This document shows, piece by piece, positions 62,401 through 64,000 of a stretch of DNA of 64,000 bases (the stretch's first letter is position 1; the number at the start of each line of letters is the position of its first letter). A program made the position numbers and the translations under genes. The notes beneath the pieces are model-generated. The model searched no databases, was not told where the DNA came from, and was given only the letters and a program-made list of their open reading frames with translations. The DNA is from Globisporangium splendens (Eukaryota > Oomycota > Peronosporomycetes > Pythiales > Pythiaceae), in contig VFIW01000001.1 of the NCBI GenBank assembly GCA_006386115.1, positions 186,001-250,000 of the forward strand, given 5' to 3'.

Positions 62401-64000
62401 GGATGGAGCCGTCCGGCAAAACCTCTCGCGACTTTCACCTGACGCCCACGTGTTAGCAAATGGTCAAGCTGATGTTGAAACTCGAATTCGTACGGAAATG
62501 ACATATTCAGACACGGAAAAGGATACGAGGTCTGTTTCGAATGGTACATTAAAAAGCGACGATCGTGGAAAGCCAAGTCTGAGTGAGTCCAGTAGTGGCG
62601 ATAGCAGCGACAGTGACAGTAGCTCCGAGTCGGAGCACCATGATGAAGACAACGGAATGGATGATATCGCGGACGAGATGGAGACGGACATGGTCAGCGG
62701 CATCAGGCAGTCCAATCAAAGTATCCAAGCGACTGTTGCAGAAGACTCTGGTGACGTCGCTGGTGAAGTCAATCACGATAAAGAAGTTCCAACTGGAAAC
62801 ATTCAAGTAACTGGTGAGAGCAAGTCGATGGTGACGGTGGCTAAGCTAACTGCTGCTCAACTAGCTCTTGCGGCAAAGCGGGCCGTTAAAGCTCCAAGCG
62901 TATCGTTAATGAAGGATCCGATGCATCAAGATGCAGCAGCGCAGGCAGTGAAACCAGTTGTACACAAGAGGAAGCGTACTCGAAACGAGTCAATTGGGGA
63001 CAAGAGTGACAGCGGACGCAGTGCGAAAACGAAAAGCGATATCGAGATTGAGATCGCCGAAAACTCGCTCAATGCTCCTAAGTCGCCCGTAGAAAATACG
63101 CTCTCAGTCGACAATGATCCTTGTGCATGTGGAAATGAAGCGAGCGAACGAGACCAACACCCGAAGAAAAGGCTCAAACTGGATGACGGCGATGCTGCAA
63201 TTTCGTCATCCTTGATCGTCGCAAGCAGTGAGGGTGGTACCACCAACATGACCGATGCAGAGCCGATCGCTAAAGACGCAAAACCGAGCCCTGAGAAGCT
63301 GCGAACAGCGACTGACATGCAAAAAGACCGACTCGCGAAGCGCATTTCCGCGTTCAAGCGCGATATGATGCGCGCTGAGAACAAAAAAGACGAGAAATTC
63401 GACGACCAGTTTGTGTTTAAAACACTCCGGTTATTGCTGACAAGTTGCGCGAAGTATGCTGCGTCACAACCGGAGATAGTGACAGCATTGTGCGACGCGC
63501 TTGTTGCGCACTATCGTCAGAAAAAAGTATCGCCGGTCGTTTTCATCCACGGGACGTGCCGCGTGCTGCGTACGCCAACGACTCGGGGGCAGGTGAGCGA
63601 GACCGAGTCGCCTGGAGTCAGCCGGCTAGCTCACCATGTTTTGCTAGGACTCGTTGGAAGTGAAGTCGGCGACAGAGACAGTATTGCTCAAGTGAGCGAA
63701 GCCGACCGATATTTGCTTGAAGAATGCCTCGACTATTTGCAAACGTTGTTGTCTGCTAGCCCAGCGACGCAAATTGAGTATGCTGTATGCTCATTATCCG
63801 AAACAAATTCCAAGACTCAGCTACAGATGATGCATTTGCTGCGAAAGAACAAGGTCAGCAAGGACAAAGTGTACCTCGGCCACGTGTGCACCTTGTACGC
63901 GAGAATCTGCAAATCAATCGATCTCAACGAACGGCTGCGTATACTCGCGTTTGATCTGCTGCGACGGAATCCGAACATCAAAGGTCTATACTTTACGCGC
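59498..64000 (+). CDS. Large disordered acidic-repeat protein with C-terminal helical domain, 3' end outside window
   Basis: An uninterrupted frame of 1501 codons from ATG 59498 to the last base of the window, with no stop. It begins MDGASAMDAVDD, has a coiled coil at about 55-115 (IIEKQAQSIAKLEKQA ... ALSQELEALKKQ) and an RG-rich patch (GRGKGGRGRGRGRGGRGRGR). At about 155-300 comes a string of QT motifs (VAVQTDD, IATQCD, AETQTP, SSVQTT, CEVQTT, SGFQTD), then a basic nuclear-signal-like KRKRS. From about 510 to 840 a phrase close to ISAAIDDELASSSDEEED recurs about seven times, followed by more Ser/Asp/Glu-rich sequence. The C-terminal 230 codons look folded and helical (FKTLRLLLTSCAKYAASQP, VYLGHVCTLYARICKSIDL). 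Probably a nuclear scaffold. I do not recognise the family; the coiled-coil-plus-helical-C-domain layout faintly recalls ICE1-type scaffolds, but I would not name it. Confidence 0.85.
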   Translation, partial: MDGASAMDAVDDHGADNNATAGASELMEILMDDDELETMSDLAVPVAAQISHSQIIEKQAQSIAKLEKQAAKAHEYKTLTKVKLKEAAARLREYRLRVEALSQELEALKKQKQTQTNDADDGKLVAAGRGKGGRGRGRGRGGRGRGRVAAVAGDVDAAVERKMVDVVSVAVQTDDERVQTSSIATQCDVEIDDEKLTRDAETQTPLGVVAYTQSLPVSADAVALPAHTATSDAAVRTHAEVKESVTSSVQTTVMGDVQPVRAIPKTATCEVQTTITGEIQPVRQGTRVSSGFQTDPVASASFCCQCDLLLPAEKDEEKTKKDIDIVENGLAKTIRSEEEDTIPDLKAGVSRKRKRSFESIGRGDKPTPSALLASVTQVSGSRIVAPVAQQRNGPLSTSTIANDAAASMLDKDAFLNTIATRQAEAEESNVSDVTDTARLVKSQSPLATLVNTASAVPAEKAPIQEAQHRKSESRAPAERPVGSLLQPMMVEFPEISPDRSPQENAHLESTQNRVDAISAAIDAELEFSDSDEDDTKRPGGDGASHSMQTAQSTTAAPDGVSSCTVVAFDAAICNEIDKELDFSSSDDDDIDDGASSSSSDDDDGAGIQDADLRPSGVTGAGSIVGKMDAVSAAIDDELASISDEEEEDKPQQDSTLHVTALTSRSDVVNHDAISAAIDDELASSSEEEEDNPRDGVSPTSNAVAGNAVTAVIDGELATKRDEKEDYKPTDALSTTRVVDADHNNDIAAAIDNELASSSDGEDTDSEEVVPDSEGRASVQDDAAAVKVGIEVASKSDSKDTQLAISNPELQTLNAVVPVDKDISALIDDELASSSDEEDERDAAIEPTEKAMPPKHDDAVDTALVKVTEDAVGGTLEKGSVIQSGAALAISRVPELEVQDDIAINGGKVVMPEENGCDETKVAQSSVIEAVVGEDTEAVVSLYEMATRKLDASGSTASHRRTVAAQTVEDGAVRQNLSRLSPDAHVLANGQADVETRIRTEMTYSDTEKDTRSVSNGTLKSDDRGKPSLSESSSGDSSDSDSSSESEHHDEDNGMDDIADEMETDMVSGIRQSNQSIQATVAEDSGDVAGEVNHDKEVPTGNIQVTGESKSMVTVAKLTAAQLALAAKRAVKAPSVSLMKDPMHQDAAAQAVKPVVHKRKRTRNESIGDKSDSGRSAKTKSDIEIEIAENSLNAPKSPVENTLSVDNDPCACGNEASERDQHPKKRLKLDDGDAAISSSLIVASSEGGTTNMTDAEPIAKDAKPSPEKLRTATDMQKDRLAKRISAFKRDMMRAENKKDEKFDDQFVFKTLRLLLTSCAKYAASQPEIVTALCDALVAHYRQKKVSPVVFIHGTCRVLRTPTTRGQVSETESPGVSRLAHHVLLGLVGSEVGDRDSIAQVSEADRYLLEECLDYLQTLLSASPATQIEYAVCSLSETNSKTQLQMMHLLRKNKVSKDKVYLGHVCTLYARICKSIDLNERLRILAFDLLRRNPNIKGLYFTR
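61033..62015 (+). repeat. Seven imperfect coding repeats of an acidic motif
   Basis: Within the large ORF, units centred near 61045, 61210, 61385, 61525, 61610, 61740 and 61960 encode variants of [IV]SAAIDDELASSSDEEED (AISAAIDAELEFSDSDED, ICNEIDKELDFSSSDDDD, VSAAIDDELASISDEEEE, ISAAIDDELASSSEEEED, VTAVIDGELATKRDEKED, IAAAIDNELASSSDGED, ISALIDDELASSSDEEDE). Spacing varies from about 80 to 220 bp, so these are dispersed repeats of a short helix followed by a Ser/acidic run that could be phosphorylated by casein kinase 2. Confidence 0.85.

Overview
The window looks like nuclear DNA of an oomycete (stramenopile). The support is indirect but consistent: compact genes with few, short introns (about 50-125 bp, GT-AG), a secreted GH17 glucanase and a membrane-anchored one, ankyrin-type 'WLH' repeat genes, and receptor-like seven-helix proteins fused to a signalling domain, an architecture reported for oomycetes ('GPCR-bigrams'). 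I see no bacterial, plasmid, CRISPR or tRNA features. I could not search a database, so family names rest on motifs read by eye.

Layout. 1-5.7 kb: a 5'-truncated trithorax/SET1-type histone methyltransferase (+) and cytosolic lysyl-tRNA synthetase (-), separated by a short block of small inverted and direct repeats. 5.7-9.4 kb: no supported gene. 9.4-10.7 kb: secreted GH17 beta-1,3-glucanase. 11.2-23.4 kb: the main feature, a same-strand (-) tandem array of five full genes (here A, B, D, E, F) plus one truncated copy (C). Each encodes seven predicted membrane helices followed by a class III nucleotidyl-cyclase-like domain. A sixth full member (G) lies on the opposite strand at 29.2-31.3 kb, beyond an unrecognised acidic protein gene (26.6-27.9 kb). 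32.1-36.9 kb: an OSCA/TMEM63-type channel gene with an apparent frame break near its N-terminus.

37.8-47.1 kb holds small multi-exon genes I rebuilt from splice sites: a tiny gene with an in-frame TAG, a six-exon dysbindin homologue (BLOC-1 subunit), a three-exon unknown divergent from it, a GH17 protein with a C-terminal membrane anchor, and a TMEM267-like membrane protein. 47.2-50.3 kb: a SART3/Prp24-type U4/U6 recycling factor. 51.8-58.6 kb: three related ankyrin-type genes, one with a single frame break, one badly decayed on the opposite strand, one intact. 59.5 kb to the window end: an open frame of at least 1501 codons with no stop in the window, carrying acidic repeats and a string of QT motifs.

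The most interesting system is the array. Every full member keeps the two metal-binding aspartates of class III cyclases but lacks the purine-selecting Lys/Asp and the transition-state Asn/Arg, so they look like half-site (C1-like) or repurposed cyclase domains on a receptor-like membrane module. The catalytic block is almost identical and mosaic among A, B, D and E (gene conversion), and the spacers upstream of A, B, C and D each carry a decayed copy of the 3' end of gene F, which reveals the duplication unit.
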